DNA of 58,834 bases. It comes from Aneurinibacillus aneurinilyticus ATCC 12856. GTDB lineage: Bacteria > Bacillota > Bacilli > Aneurinibacillales > Aneurinibacillaceae. Positions 15,670-25,499 of this stretch are shown piece after piece (position 1 is the first letter of the stretch; each line of letters opens with the position of its first letter). A program made the translations under genes and the position numbers. The notes below the pieces were generated by a model. The model worked only from the letters and a program-made list of their open reading frames with translations. It was not told the DNA's origin and did not search any database. The stretch lies in contig NZ_KE952758.1 of assembly GCF_000466385.1 (NCBI RefSeq), positions 1-58,834 of the forward strand. The letters are read 5' to 3'.

Positions 15670-18030
15670 TTATTTTAATTCCACGATGGTGGCACCCAAT
15701 CCGCCTTCGCCCTGACCACCCCAACGGAATGATTTCACCAGGCGATGGCTGCGCAAATATTTCTGGATACCAAGGCCAAGCGCGCCGGTTCCTTTCCCGT
15801 GAATGACCGAGACCTGATTCAATCCATCGAGAAGCGCTTCATCAAGATATTTATCAATCTGGATAATCGCATCCTCTACTGTATTGCCGCGCACATCCAG
15901 TTCTATGCGCACCGGTTCGCGTGTTGAACGGATTTTAGTAATATTTTGTGTTACCTGCGGTTTGGCTGCCTTCAGTTTCTCCAGATTATCCGCTTTCACA
16001 TTCATCTTAACAATCCCGATTTGGACTTGGAATTCCTTATCGCTCACTTTCCCAACAATCTCGCCTTTTTGGTTAAAGGATACTACCCGTACTTCGTCTC
16101 CTACTTCAAGCGGCTGCTGGTTCAGCGGTATATTGCTTTGCTTCGGCTTTTTCTTTTTACGCAAGGAAGGTGTCGCCTCTTCCAGACGCTTACGTGCTTC
16201 GATCAGCTTATGATCCTTAATACCAGCACGCTCCTCTTTAGCAATTTGCCGAAGATCAGCGATAATCGTTTCCGCTTCCTTGCGTGCTTTCTCTACAGCT
16301 ATACGAGCTTCTTCTTCTGCCTGCTGGTATAACCTGTCCTTCCTCTCATCCAGACCGGACAGTTCATTCTCCAATTCCCGGCGTGCCTCTTCTAGCTCTC
16401 TACGTAAGCGCTCGACTTCACGACGTTCCGTCTCCGCCTTGCGCTGATTTTCCTCAAGCGACGCAATCATTGTGTCAATTTCTGATTCCTCGGTTTTAAC
16501 AAAGTCACGCGCCTGCTTTAGAACTTTTTCCGGCAGTCCTAACCTCGCGGCGATGGCAAGTGCATTTGAGCGCCCCGGAATACCGACCAGTAATCGGTAT
16601 GTCGGACGCAAAGTAACCTCATCGAACTCTACACTTGCATTAATCATACTCGAACGTTCATAGGCATACGCCTTCAATTCACTATAGTGAGTCGTTGCAA
16701 TGAGCCGGGCACCGCGCTGATGTACATAATCAATAATCGACATCGCAAGCGCTGCCCCCTCAGTCGGATCGGTTCCCGCTCCCAATTCGTCAAATAAGAT
16801 GAGACTACGATGGTTCACATGCTGAAGAATGTTGGAAATATTCGTCATATGACTGGAGAATGTACTCAGGCTCTGCTCAATGCTCTGCTCATCTCCAATA
16901 TCGGCGTAGATGCTTTCAAAAATAGTCATCTCTGATCCATCCTCGGCCGGAATATGCAGGCCTGCCATCGCCATAAGCGAGAAAAGGCCAACCGTTTTCA
17001 ACGATACGGTTTTTCCCCCGGTGTTCGGTCCGGTCACAACAATCGCCGTATATTCCTTGCCAAGCTCTACATCGATCGGTACAACCTGGGAGGCCGAGAT
17101 CAACGGATGACGACCTTTTTTAATACGCAGATAGCCGTCATTATTGATAGCCGGTTGCGTAGCTTTTAGTGCCTGTGCATAAGACGCTTTGGCAAAAATA
17201 AAATCGGCCTCCGCCAGACACGCCACATTATGCAGCAATATATCTACAGATTCTGCCACCTGTGCTGTAAGCGCATGTAGGATTTTCTCTACTTCCCGTT
17301 CTTCTTTCAGCTTCAATTCACGCAAGTCATTACTAATATTCACTACAACCTGCGGCTCGATGAACAGTGTAGCACCGGATGCTGACTGATCATGAACAAT
17401 ACCTCCGAACACATGACGATATTCTTGCTTAACAGGAATGACAAACCTGTCATTACGGATGGTAACAATAGGATCCTGTAGCATTTTCTGTGTATTGCTA
17501 TTGCGAATCATCTGCTCAAGCCGTTCACGGATACGTTTCTCTGCTCCGCGAATCTGGCCCCGCACCTGTGAAAGCGTAGAACTCGCCGAATCGACTACTA
17601 CTCCATTCTCGTCAATTGCACGGTTCACCTCGTTCTCCAGACCTTGCAGCCGTTCAACCTGCTCCAGCAGCTCTTCGAGCAGAGGAAGGGAAGTCTGTTC
17701 AACAAGGGAAGCGATAAAGGTTTTCAGCCGGCCCCCGCCATATAGCGTGGAGGCGATATCCAGCAGTTCTGTTGGATTCAGCATGCCTCCCATGCTCGCC
17801 CGTTTACATGCCGGGCGAATATCCCGAATGCCGCCAAGCGGTGCGCTGCCGCGCAGTCTAAGTACAGTGCTTCCTTCATGCGTAGCTTGTTGACGGCGCT
17901 GTACCTCCTCATATTCCGTGGAAGGAGTAAGTGCTTCTATTTTTTCTCTTCCTAGCGAGGAAGAGGCATATGCTGAAAGCTGTTCGATTACTTTATTAAA
18001 TTCAAGCGTTATAAATGTGCGTGCTTCCAA
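15670..18030 (-). CDS. mutS2: Endonuclease MutS2
   Basis: A 786-aa MutS-family ATPase lacking mismatch-recognition domain I, implicated in recombination control and in rescue of collided ribosomes. Visible parts are the clamp/coiled-coil domains (about 1-300), Walker A GPNTGGKT (334-341), Walker B ILFDELGAGTDPTEG (about 414-428), a long charged coiled coil (about 515-640), a KOW-like segment and a C-terminal Smr nuclease domain starting ELDVRG with VIHGKGTGALG. The start is TTG at 18030 with GAGAGGAGAT upstream. In B. subtilis polX precedes it; here a permease/LysR divergon occupies that place. Confidence 0.97.
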   Translation of the reverse strand: MEARTFITLEFNKVIEQLSAYASSSLGREKIEALTPSTEYEEVQRRQQATHEGSTVLRLRGSAPLGGIRDIRPACKRASMGGMLNPTELLDIASTLYGGGRLKTFIASLVEQTSLPLLEELLEQVERLQGLENEVNRAIDENGVVVDSASSTLSQVRGQIRGAEKRIRERLEQMIRNSNTQKMLQDPIVTIRNDRFVIPVKQEYRHVFGGIVHDQSASGATLFIEPQVVVNISNDLRELKLKEEREVEKILHALTAQVAESVDILLHNVACLAEADFIFAKASYAQALKATQPAINNDGYLRIKKGRHPLISASQVVPIDVELGKEYTAIVVTGPNTGGKTVSLKTVGLFSLMAMAGLHIPAEDGSEMTIFESIYADIGDEQSIEQSLSTFSSHMTNISNILQHVNHRSLILFDELGAGTDPTEGAALAMSIIDYVHQRGARLIATTHYSELKAYAYERSSMINASVEFDEVTLRPTYRLLVGIPGRSNALAIAARLGLPEKVLKQARDFVKTEESEIDTMIASLEENQRKAETERREVERLRRELEEARRELENELSGLDERKDRLYQQAEEEARIAVEKARKEAETIIADLRQIAKEERAGIKDHKLIEARKRLEEATPSLRKKKKPKQSNIPLNQQPLEVGDEVRVVSFNQKGEIVGKVSDKEFQVQIGIVKMNVKADNLEKLKAAKPQVTQNITKIRSTREPVRIELDVRGNTVEDAIIQIDKYLDEALLDGLNQVSVIHGKGTGALGLGIQKYLRSHRLVKSFRWGGQGEGGLGATIVELK

Positions 18031-18175
18031 GAAAAATCTCCTCTCTATACGTATAACATTGACTTGATGAATAAATATTTTTTCAGTGGCTCAATGTCAG
18101 ACATAATATATATGGCCCTTTGCTATTATACCATCTCCAGCAAAAAGAAGAGAATTCTCATCATACACACTCATG

Positions 18176-19459
18176 CTACGATTTTATCAACATACTTTCC
18201 GTCTCTGCCGTCTTGCTGTATCGTCTTACAGCAAGATAAATAAAAGCAATCACTAACGGATATAGCACAGACCATCCAACAAACGGAAAAATCAACAGAG
18301 TAAGAAAAAAGGACACCCAGCTAATCACCACGCCAAATTTGTTTCCCTGTAAAAGCCGAATGCCTGCGGCACAGCCGCCTAAATACGTTAAAATAAACGT
18401 TGCATTCGGCAATTGAATCAAGGTGGTAAGCGAAACAACCCCTGTGCCGTACAACGCAAGAATACACGTAAAACATACGATAAGAAACGTCAGTCCCCCT
18501 ATCGGTGTTCCATATCGCTCGGATGTTCTACTTAATACTTGCGGTGCCTTTCCTTCCTTGGCGAGAGAACAAGCCAGCCGGGAAGCAGCACCTACATACG
18601 CAATAATGGTCGCCGTACAAATAAACAGACCCGTAACTCCAATAGCTACTGCTCCTCCTGCACCGAGCAGGTGCTCTACTACCAGCACAAGCGAAGCCGT
18701 CGAATTAGACGCTCCATAGCTGTGTGTACCGACCGTAGCCAACGCTGTCAAAAAATATAACACCCCTACCACAGCTGCCGCGATTACTACACCTTTGACT
18801 GCTTCCCGCTGTGGATCAACAAACTCTTCCGACAGATGGGAAACGGCCTCCCATCCAATAAAGCACCAGAAAAGAATCGCCGTTGCCTGCCCTACACTTA
18901 GCCAGCCATGCGGCATAAACGGCGTAAAATTCACCGCCTGAATATCAGGTACCGTCCCTATTCCCGCAATGACAAGTATGAAAACAATCGCCAGTACGAC
19001 CGCGACCTGAATTTTCCCTGCCACTTTCATACCGAAATAATTAATGAATAGACTTACAGCGAGCATAAATGCAGCAATACCTACTTTTGCCCCTTCTCCG
19101 AGTCCGAGCGCTACTGTCATATAGCCAGCACCTGTTAATGCGGCTACCGGCGCTCCAATCGGTACAGACATAAGAAAAAACCAACCAATCAATCCTCCGG
19201 CTCCCGTATTGAACGCCCGTGATACGAAATATGCCACTCCACCTGCGTTTGGAAACCGGGCGGATAAAAGTCCCATTACAAGCGCCATTGGAAGGACAAG
19301 CAACGTCATTAGCCCCCAGGCCAGCAATGAAGCCGGACCTGCAATTTCTGCTGCCAGTCCTGGAACAAGCAGTACACCAGAACCGAGCACAGCTCCTATA
19401 TAAAGTGCGACTGCCTGCGGCAGGCCGATTGATTTCTTTATGTTTCCCTTTCCTTCCAT
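18176..19459 (-). CDS. APC-superfamily amino-acid permease (YjeH-like)
   Basis: A 427-aa polytopic protein with about 12 helices. The first helix has GLPQAVALYIGAVLGSGVLLVPGLAA, the APC glycine motif, and FPNAGGVAYFVSRAF follows helix 2. These resemble E. coli YjeH, a Met/branched-chain amino-acid exporter. The open frame starts at 19495, but AAAAGGGG lies 10-11 bases before the internal ATG 19459, which is preferred. It is divergent from a LysR regulator 125 bases away, which probably controls it. Export versus uptake cannot be decided. Confidence 0.85.
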   Translation of the reverse strand: MEGKGNIKKSIGLPQAVALYIGAVLGSGVLLVPGLAAEIAGPASLLAWGLMTLLVLPMALVMGLLSARFPNAGGVAYFVSRAFNTGAGGLIGWFFLMSVPIGAPVAALTGAGYMTVALGLGEGAKVGIAAFMLAVSLFINYFGMKVAGKIQVAVVLAIVFILVIAGIGTVPDIQAVNFTPFMPHGWLSVGQATAILFWCFIGWEAVSHLSEEFVDPQREAVKGVVIAAAVVGVLYFLTALATVGTHSYGASNSTASLVLVVEHLLGAGGAVAIGVTGLFICTATIIAYVGAASRLACSLAKEGKAPQVLSRTSERYGTPIGGLTFLIVCFTCILALYGTGVVSLTTLIQLPNATFILTYLGGCAAGIRLLQGNKFGVVISWVSFFLTLLIFPFVGWSVLYPLVIAFIYLAVRRYSKTAETESMLIKS

Positions 19460-19536
19460 CTCTTCGAATCCCCTTTTACAATATTCTTCTTGCATTTAAC
19501 TTAATCGTAGCAGATAATGTTTTCATCAGTAAAACA

Positions 19537-19574
19537 GATAGAAACGATAGAACTTATCATAAAATCCGATAGAA
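19537..19574. promoter_or_regulatory. GATAGAA repeats in the permease/LysR intergenic region
   Basis: GATAGAA occurs at 19537-19543, 19546-19552 and 19568-19574; the second forms a GATA-N5-TATC dyad (19546-19558). The spacing of 22 bases between copies two and three equals two helical turns. A likely LysR binding region just upstream of the regulator start. Confidence 0.45.
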
Positions 19575-19584
19575 GGTGGAGGAA

Positions 19585-20496
19585 ATGGAGCTACGACACC
19601 TTTATACATTTAAAATTGTGGCCGAAGTTAAAGGTTTTACAAAAGCAGCAGAAGTTCTTTCCTATGCTCAATCCAGTGTAACGGCACAGATTCAAGCATT
19701 AGAAGAAGAGCTGGGAACGAAACTGTTTGATCGTCTGGGCAAAAAAGTAGTTCTGACCGCAACTGGCGAAAAGTTATTGCCGTATGCCTTGCGAATGCTT
19801 GAATTGCACGATGCCGCCATCCAGGAACTGACCCTGAACAATGTTCCGGCCGGTACAATCACTATCGGTGCACCCGAATCGCTTGCGGCTTTCCGCCTGC
19901 CAGCAATTATCCGCGAATATACTCAGCGATATCCACATGTCAAAATCATTCTCCGTCCCGGCGTGTGCTGGGAGCTGCGCGGCTTGGCACGCAGCGGTGA
20001 GCTGGATGTAGTATTTCTTCTGGAACCGGAAGCTAAAGAACATGACTTGCATATCGAAACGCTTGTTATGGAGAAAATGGCAATTATCGCTCCCCCGGAC
20101 CATCCGCTTGCCTTGCTTCCTGCTATCACGGCGGATGATTTAAAAGAAGAGACAATGCTTCATACTGAACCTGGGTGCAGCTATCGTACTTTGTTCGAAA
20201 AATATTTGAACAGCTTCGGGGTCTTCCCTGGTACAGATTTAGAATTCTGGAGCATTGAAGCAATCAAAAACTGCGTCATGTCCGGTCTGGGGCTTTCCTT
20301 TCTCCCGCTCATTACGGTGGAAAAAGAAATTGCGGAAGGCAAACTGCAGGCGCTGCGGTGGAATGACGAGCCGTGCCGCGTTGCTACTCAGATAGCGTAT
20401 CACAAAAAAAAGTGGCTCTCGCCTGCGTTGCAGGAGTTTCTTAAACTAGTGGAGCAACATGCACAAACATGGAACGAAAGAAGCCGCCAAGCTTAG
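19585..20496 (+). CDS. LysR-family transcriptional regulator
   Basis: A 303-aa LysR-type regulator. The N-terminal winged helix includes FTKAAEVLSYAQSSVTAQIQALEEELGTKLFDR, followed by a periplasmic-binding-protein-like effector domain with APPDHPLA and a GLGLSFLP motif. ATG 19585 is chosen over GTG 19576 because AGAAGGTGG is about 8 bases upstream of it and the protein then begins with the canonical MELRHLYTF. It is divergent from the amino-acid permease and probably regulates it in response to an amino acid. A strong hairpin spans its stop codon. Confidence 0.93.
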   Translation: MELRHLYTFKIVAEVKGFTKAAEVLSYAQSSVTAQIQALEEELGTKLFDRLGKKVVLTATGEKLLPYALRMLELHDAAIQELTLNNVPAGTITIGAPESLAAFRLPAIIREYTQRYPHVKIILRPGVCWELRGLARSGELDVVFLLEPEAKEHDLHIETLVMEKMAIIAPPDHPLALLPAITADDLKEETMLHTEPGCSYRTLFEKYLNSFGVFPGTDLEFWSIEAIKNCVMSGLGLSFLPLITVEKEIAEGKLQALRWNDEPCRVATQIAYHKKKWLSPALQEFLKLVEQHAQTWNERSRQA

Positions 20497-20510
20497 AGCT
20501 TGTCGGCTTC
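20480..20510. terminator. Hairpin spanning the lysR stop codon
   Basis: GAAGCCG-C-CAAGCT pairs with AGCTTG-T-CGGCTTC with one mismatch; the 3-base loop is the TAG stop itself. No T-run follows, so it may be an mRNA-stability element or a weak terminator. Confidence 0.45.
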
Positions 20511-20584
20511 CCAGAATAGAAAAGTTTCGGGTGTAACACAAGGTTTTAGCTCACCTAGCTTTTGTGATAACGACGCATTGTCCA

Positions 20585-21157
20585 CTATAGCACATTCGAA
20601 TTTCCATTCGTAGGCGGTAGCGGATTCTCTATCATTTCTTTTACCCATTGAAGTAGCTCAGAGGAATACGTAGTAGCATATGAAGCAAAGAGCGATTCAT
20701 CAAGTGTTTTATGCATCGCTGTTATCGGTAGCAACGATGCAACAGCCAGAATTAAGAATAAAATCAGTCCGTTCTTCACTCCACCGATCACTGCGCCTGT
20801 AATCCGGTTCACAATCGACAATCCGGGCAGCTTTGTAACACCCTCCAGAAACCCGCCCACCAGGCGAACCGCCAAACCTGCGGCAAAGGCTAGTAAGACA
20901 AATGCACCAATATTATACAGCGCCTGTTGCATAAACGGAAATCCGGCGACAGTTCCAAATGATCCTCCCGCCTCCGCACTAGATATCGGAATCCATTCCG
21001 CAAGCGTAGCTGCTACCGGACGGTAATACATAAACGCTACCACAAACGAAACGATAAAGCTGGTAACACGTACTAATTGTGCGACTAATCCCGTTCTGTA
21101 TCCACGCCACACACTTACTACTAACAATACAAGAACAATAATATCGAGAATATTCAT
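20585..21157 (-). CDS. CvpA-family membrane protein (YshB-like)
   Basis: A 190-aa protein with four to five hydrophobic helices and the CvpA pattern (MNILDIIVLVLL, RGYRTGLVAQL, FPFMQQALYNIGAFVLLAFA, RITGAVIGGVKNGLIL). E. coli CvpA is needed for colicin V production and envelope stress tolerance; the Bacillus counterpart YshB is uncharacterised. It starts 8 bases after the zapA stop and has AAGGAG upstream, so it is co-transcribed with zapA, as in B. subtilis. Confidence 0.9.
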   Translation of the reverse strand: MNILDIIVLVLLVVSVWRGYRTGLVAQLVRVTSFIVSFVVAFMYYRPVAATLAEWIPISSAEAGGSFGTVAGFPFMQQALYNIGAFVLLAFAAGLAVRLVGGFLEGVTKLPGLSIVNRITGAVIGGVKNGLILFLILAVASLLPITAMHKTLDESLFASYATTYSSELLQWVKEMIENPLPPTNGNSNVL

Positions 21158-21165
21158 GTTGTATC

Positions 21166-21504
21166 TTACTCCTTGTCTGTTCCGCTTCCTTCTTCTTGTT
21201 CTTCTTCTTGTTCTTCTTCCTGTTCTTCTCCGTCTTCTTCTGCTTCTTGCGCCGTTTTCTCTAACAGCTTAATCAACTCTTCATATTCCATACGCAAACG
21301 AAAGTATTCGTCAGCCATATTCAATGCGGCAAGCACCGCCAATTTATTCGTATCCAAACGGGGATTCGCCGCAGCAATCTGCCGCATCTTATCATCCACA
21401 TATCCCGCGATCATGCGCATATGAGAAGAACTGCTATCCCCTTTCATGGTATAGTACTGTCCATATATTTCAACAACAACCCGTTCTTTGTTCTGTCCTG
21501 ACAC
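21166..21504 (-). CDS. zapA: Cell-division protein ZapA with acidic tail
   Basis: A 112-aa protein that bundles FtsZ protofilaments. The ZapA core (about 8-60: VVVEIYGQYYTMKG, MRMIAGYVDDKMRQIA, LDTNKLAVLAALNMADEYFRL) is followed by a coiled coil. The last 25 residues (88-112) are a low-complexity run of Glu/Gln (EEQEEE repeats), encoded by a TTCTTCTTG-type simple repeat on the plus strand. The start is GTG 21504 with GAGGAGGA upstream. The gene follows pheT and precedes cvpA, as in Bacillus. The acidic tail is longer than usual. Confidence 0.93.
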   Translation of the reverse strand: MSGQNKERVVVEIYGQYYTMKGDSSSSHMRMIAGYVDDKMRQIAAANPRLDTNKLAVLAALNMADEYFRLRMEYEELIKLLEKTAQEAEEDGEEQEEEQEEEQEEGSGTDKE

Positions 21505-21628
21505 ACTACGTCCTCCTCACGTCCTTGTACATAACTATATTCTACACAATACCACAAATAAAGAAAGCAGTGGAAATGAAAAGGCCGTGCAAATCCATAG
21601 GTGTAGGAAAAATTCGCTTATACATAGA

Positions 21629-21663
21629 AAAGGGAGGAGATCCATTTAAGCATCTCCTCCTTT
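21629..21663 (-). terminator. Terminator after pheT
   Basis: Read leftward, AAAGGAGGAGAT pairs with ATCTCCTCCCTTT with one bulged C, followed by TTTTC, 10 bases after the pheT stop. Confidence 0.8.
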
Positions 21664-21673
21664 CCGGGCGCGG

Positions 21674-24100
21674 TTAGCCGCGCAATTCGGCTCCGCATTC
21701 AACGGCCAGCGCTTCCACGACTTTACTGTGGGCCGCTTGTATTTCTTCATCGGTTAGCGTTCGTTCCGGATCACGATACGTGCAAGACAGGGCCACACTT
21801 TTCTTATTCTCGCCCAGCCTATCATCCACATACACATCGAAAATCCGTACTGATTCCAACCATTCTCCCGCAGAAGCCTCAATAACCTTCTGCAGTTCTC
21901 CGGCACTTACTCCCCGATCGACTACGACAGCAACGTCACGGCTGATAGCCGGATATTTCGGTAACGGAACCATGCCTTGATGAATCGTAGCCAGTTCAAT
22001 CAGCAAATCAGCATCCAATTGGAATACATACGTCTCAGCTACATCGTATTTCTGCTGGGTAGCCGGATGAACCTGCCCCACATAACCAGCCACTTTCCCC
22101 TGAAGTACGACCTCTGCTGTCCTTCCGGGATGCATTCCTTTAATACCCTTAGCAGGACGATATTCTATACCGATAATGCCCAGACGATTCAATAATACGT
22201 CGAGCATGCCTTTCACCAAGTAGAAGTCCACCGGCTCAGCTTTTTGCTGCCAATGCGGTCCCACCCAGTTACCGGCCAAAAGACCACCAAGCGCCAGTCT
22301 CTCTTCCGGCAATCGGCTTAACGTCTCCTCATCGGTTAAAAATACCTTGCCTATCTCAAACAGAGCCAAATCACGCTCTTTACGGTTATTGTTATACGCT
22401 GCGATTTCAAGCAGATGCGGCAACAAATTCACCCTAAGCACGCTGCGCTCTTCGCTCATCGGCATCGACAGCGGAATCGGCTTTGTCTCCCAGTATATCG
22501 TAGCAAAATCATGAGCAATATCAGGGTGTGTGAACGAGTAGGCGCTCACTTCATCCAATCCCGCTCCGTTCAGCACCTGACGAATCGTCCGGCGCAGCGC
22601 TTGCTTACGGGTAAGCATTCCTTGCGTATTATCGCCGTACGGCAGAGTTGTTGGGATATGGTCGTAGCCATAAAGACGCGCTACTTCCTCGATTATATCC
22701 ACCTCACGGGTAATATCCTGACGTCGCGTCGGCACAGTCACCTTTACTGTTTCACCCTCTGTTACATAAGTAAACTTTAACCGTTCCAGAATAGACGTCG
22801 CGTCTTCAAGCTGTAAGTTAGTACCGAGCAAGCCATTCAAACGGGACAAATGGAGATCGACCTGCTTTTCTTCCGGAATGGAAATCGTCTTATCAGCTTT
22901 GCCTTGCGATATTTGCCCGTTCGCCAGCTCTGCTATTAATGACGCTGCACGGTCAAGTGCCCGTTCTACCGCTTGCGGGTCTACTTCTTTTTCAAACCGC
23001 AGGCTCGCTTCGGAACGCAATCCCAGCTTGCGTGCAGTTTTGCGGATAGATGAACCGGCAAAGTGCGCTGATTCCAGAAGAATGGTATCAGTGGCCTCTG
23101 TTACTTCAGAGTTAGCACCGCCCATTACACCAGCAACACCAATTGCTTTGGTGCCATCCGTAATCAGCAGCATCTCCTCATCCAGCGCACGTTCCGTATC
23201 ATCAAGCGTTACCATCTTCTCGCCAGATTTAGCAAGACGCACAACAATGCGGCCATTATCTACTTTGGCATAATCAAACGCATGCAGCGGCTGTCCGGTT
23301 TCAAGCATGACATAATTCGTAATATCGACTACATTATTTATAGGACGTACGCCCGCTGCCATCAGACGATTCTGCATCCAAAGCGGTGAAGGTGCAAGCT
23401 TTATTCCTGAAATCATGCGTGCCATATAGCGGTGACAATGGTCTGGCGCTTCAATGTTTATTTCCACTTTTCCCTCGATAGATGATCCGTTCTCCGGCAC
23501 GTTTCCTTCCGGCAGCTTCACATCACGGCCCAGAATCGCTGCCACTTCATATGCTACACCTGTCATGCTTAGGCAATCTGAGCGGTTTGGTGTCAATCCC
23601 AGTTCGAGTACAACATCATCAAGACCAAGCACAGGATGAATCGGCTGGCCTACTTCCAGATCTTCTGGCAGAACAAGAATGCCTTCCTGAATTTCCTTCG
23701 GCATTAGCTTGTCATTCATACCCAGTTCTTTCGCTGAGCAAATCATCCCATTCGATGCTACGCCGCGAAGCTTTGCCTTTTTAATTTTAAAATCACCTGG
23801 AAGCTTGGCTCCGACGACTGCTACCGGTACTTTTTGCCCAGCTTCGACATTTTTTGCTCCACAGACAATCTGTAGCAACTCTTCGCCGCCAACATCCACC
23901 TGACATACGTTCAGCTTGTCGGCATCTGGATGCTTCTCTTTCTTCGTTACATACCCGACGACAACGTCCGTAACACCTTTATTCAAATGTTCTACCGCGT
24001 CGACCTCCACGCCGCTGCGCGTCAGCTTCTCGGCAAGATCTTCCGGAGTAATGCCGGATACGTCCACATATTGCGCCAACCAATTATATGAAACTTTCAT
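21674..24100 (-). CDS. pheT: Phenylalanyl-tRNA synthetase beta subunit
   Basis: An 808-aa subunit of the alpha2-beta2 enzyme that charges tRNA-Phe. Domains in order: N-terminal B1, a tRNA-binding EMAP-like domain (about 40-150, GYVTKKEKHPDADKLNVCQVD), B3/B4 editing domain, B5, the catalytic-like core and a C-terminal FDX-ACB anticodon-binding domain (about 715-808, PKYPAISRDVAVVVD). It starts 16 bases after pheS with AAAGGAGG upstream. Co-regulated with pheS through the Phe T-box. Confidence 0.98.
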   Translation of the reverse strand: MKVSYNWLAQYVDVSGITPEDLAEKLTRSGVEVDAVEHLNKGVTDVVVGYVTKKEKHPDADKLNVCQVDVGGEELLQIVCGAKNVEAGQKVPVAVVGAKLPGDFKIKKAKLRGVASNGMICSAKELGMNDKLMPKEIQEGILVLPEDLEVGQPIHPVLGLDDVVLELGLTPNRSDCLSMTGVAYEVAAILGRDVKLPEGNVPENGSSIEGKVEINIEAPDHCHRYMARMISGIKLAPSPLWMQNRLMAAGVRPINNVVDITNYVMLETGQPLHAFDYAKVDNGRIVVRLAKSGEKMVTLDDTERALDEEMLLITDGTKAIGVAGVMGGANSEVTEATDTILLESAHFAGSSIRKTARKLGLRSEASLRFEKEVDPQAVERALDRAASLIAELANGQISQGKADKTISIPEEKQVDLHLSRLNGLLGTNLQLEDATSILERLKFTYVTEGETVKVTVPTRRQDITREVDIIEEVARLYGYDHIPTTLPYGDNTQGMLTRKQALRRTIRQVLNGAGLDEVSAYSFTHPDIAHDFATIYWETKPIPLSMPMSEERSVLRVNLLPHLLEIAAYNNNRKERDLALFEIGKVFLTDEETLSRLPEERLALGGLLAGNWVGPHWQQKAEPVDFYLVKGMLDVLLNRLGIIGIEYRPAKGIKGMHPGRTAEVVLQGKVAGYVGQVHPATQQKYDVAETYVFQLDADLLIELATIHQGMVPLPKYPAISRDVAVVVDRGVSAGELQKVIEASAGEWLESVRIFDVYVDDRLGENKKSVALSCTYRDPERTLTDEEIQAAHSKVVEALAVECGAELRG

Positions 24101-24116
24101 TGTCTTCCATCCTCCT

Positions 24117-25151
24117 TTATACCCGGTTAAACTGCTTCAGAAAACGCACATCATTCGTGTAGAAGTGGCGGATATCATCAATACCGTACTTCAGCATGGC
24201 GATTCGGTCGATCCCCATCCCAAACGCAAATCCTGTATATTTCTCCGGATCATAGCCGGCCATCTCCAGCACTCGTGGATGCACCATACCTGAGCCCAAA
24301 ATCTCGAGCCAGCCTGTATGCTTGCACACCCGACAGCCCTTGCCCCCGCACATACTGCATGACACGTCAACTTCCGCACTTGGCTCAGTGAATGGGAAGA
24401 AGCTTGGGCGCAGACGGATTTCGGTCCCTTCCCCGAACATTTGACGGGCAAAGTTCAAGAGCACACCTTTCAAATCGCTCATGCGCACATTCTCGCCTAC
24501 CATCAAGCCCTCTACCTGATTGAAAACATGGGAGTGTGTGGCATCATCATTATCACGGCGATACACACGCCCCGGGCAAATCACTTTTACCGGCACTTTC
24601 CCCTTCATTTTCTCCATGGTACGTACTTGTACAGGAGACGTATGGGTACGAAGCAAAATTTCTTCCGTAATATAGAATGAGTCCTGCATATCACGAGCCG
24701 GATGGTTCTTTGGCAGATTCAACGTTTCGAAATTATAATAATCTGTTTCAATTTCCGGTCCTTCTGCCACAGTAAAGCCCATACCTAAGAAAATATCTTC
24801 AATTTGTTCCGTCACCAGCGTAAGTGGATGGCGGTTCCCTACATGCACCATTCGACCTGGCAGCGTTACATCAATCGACTCACTCGCTAGCTTAGCTTCG
24901 ATTTCCGCACGTTCAGCCGCTTCTTTCTTCTCTTCAAGCTTGCTTTCAATTGCTGAACGCACTTCATTGCCCAACTGTCCGATAACCGGACGCTCTTCCG
25001 CGGACAGCTTGCCCATGCCACGCAGGATTTCGGTCAGAAGACCTTTTTTGCCGAGATATTTTACGCGCAGTTCCTGTACTTGTGCGGTCTGCCCGATTTG
25101 CTCCAATTCTTCAAGCGCTTCCGCTTTCAATGCTTCCAATCTTTCGCGCAC
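24117..25151 (-). CDS. pheS: Phenylalanyl-tRNA synthetase alpha subunit
   Basis: A 344-aa catalytic subunit: N-terminal coiled coil (1-85), class-II core with [21 protein letters not shown] (motif 2), [12 protein letters not shown] and the C-terminal motif 3 [11 protein letters not shown] [16 protein letters not shown] insertion is visible. The frame is open far upstream through the T-box, but GTG 25151 with AAAGGAGG 8 bases upstream matches the usual N-terminus (RERLEAL). The whole pheST transcript is governed by tRNA-Phe charging via the leader. Confidence 0.98.
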   Translation of the reverse strand: MRERLEALKAEALEELEQIGQTAQVQELRVKYLGKKGLLTEILRGMGKLSAEERPVIGQLGNEVRSAIESKLEEKKEAAERAEIEAKLASESIDVTLPGRMVHVGNRHPLTLVTEQIEDIFLGMGFTVAEGPEIETDYYNFETLNLPKNHPARDMQDSFYITEEILLRTHTSPVQVRTMEKMKGKVPVKVICPGRVYRRDNDDATHSHVFNQVEGLMVGENVRMSDLKGVLLNFARQMFGEGTEIRLRPSFFPFTEPSAEVDVSCSMCGGKGCRVCKHTGWLEILGSGMVHPRVLEMAGYDPEKYTGFAFGMGIDRIAMLKYGIDDIRHFYTNDVRFLKQFNRV

Positions 25152-25183
25152 TGTATAAACCTCCTTTAACCTCATTAAAAAAT

Positions 25184-25420
25184 AAAAAAACCTCCCACCC
25201 GGTAAGGGGCGAGAGGTCGCGGTACCACCCTTGTTCGAGAACGGACAAAATCCACTCTCATCTTGCTCATTGATAACGGAAATAATTCCGGAACCTCTTA
25301 CTTTAACGTTCAGAGGTCGGCTCAGGAGTGAATTCGGCGGAAAAACGGTCTCAAGAATGCTTCCAGTCACGGCATTCTCTCCCTGGGAGCGTTCACTCCA
25401 CGTACTTGTCTCCATCCATG
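25184..25420 (-). promoter_or_regulatory. Phe T-box leader of pheST
   Basis: Read leftward it contains Stem I with base GGAGTGAA/TTCACTCC and a UUC specifier (complement of 25330-25332), the apical GGGAGAGA...ACTGGAAGC elements, the canonical T-box GGGTGGTACCGCG (complement of 25218-25230) and a terminator whose arms lie at about 25191-25217 followed by T7. High uncharged tRNA-Phe would bind the specifier and the UGGU bulge and prevent termination. Confidence 0.95.
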
Positions 25421-25499
25421 CCTTTTTACTATAGTGTATGATATCCTTTTATTTAAGTCATGTTATTTAAAAATAGATTATATAGTATCTGCAAAAAAT

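Noticed and set aside
21173-21424. Serine-rich frame antisense to zapA
   Set aside because: The runs of Ser/Cys arise from the antisense of the Glu/Gln repeat and not from a gene.
25152-25415. N-terminal extension of pheS through the leader
   Set aside because: The in-frame codons coincide exactly with the Phe T-box; the perfect SD and conserved N-terminus place the start at 25151.
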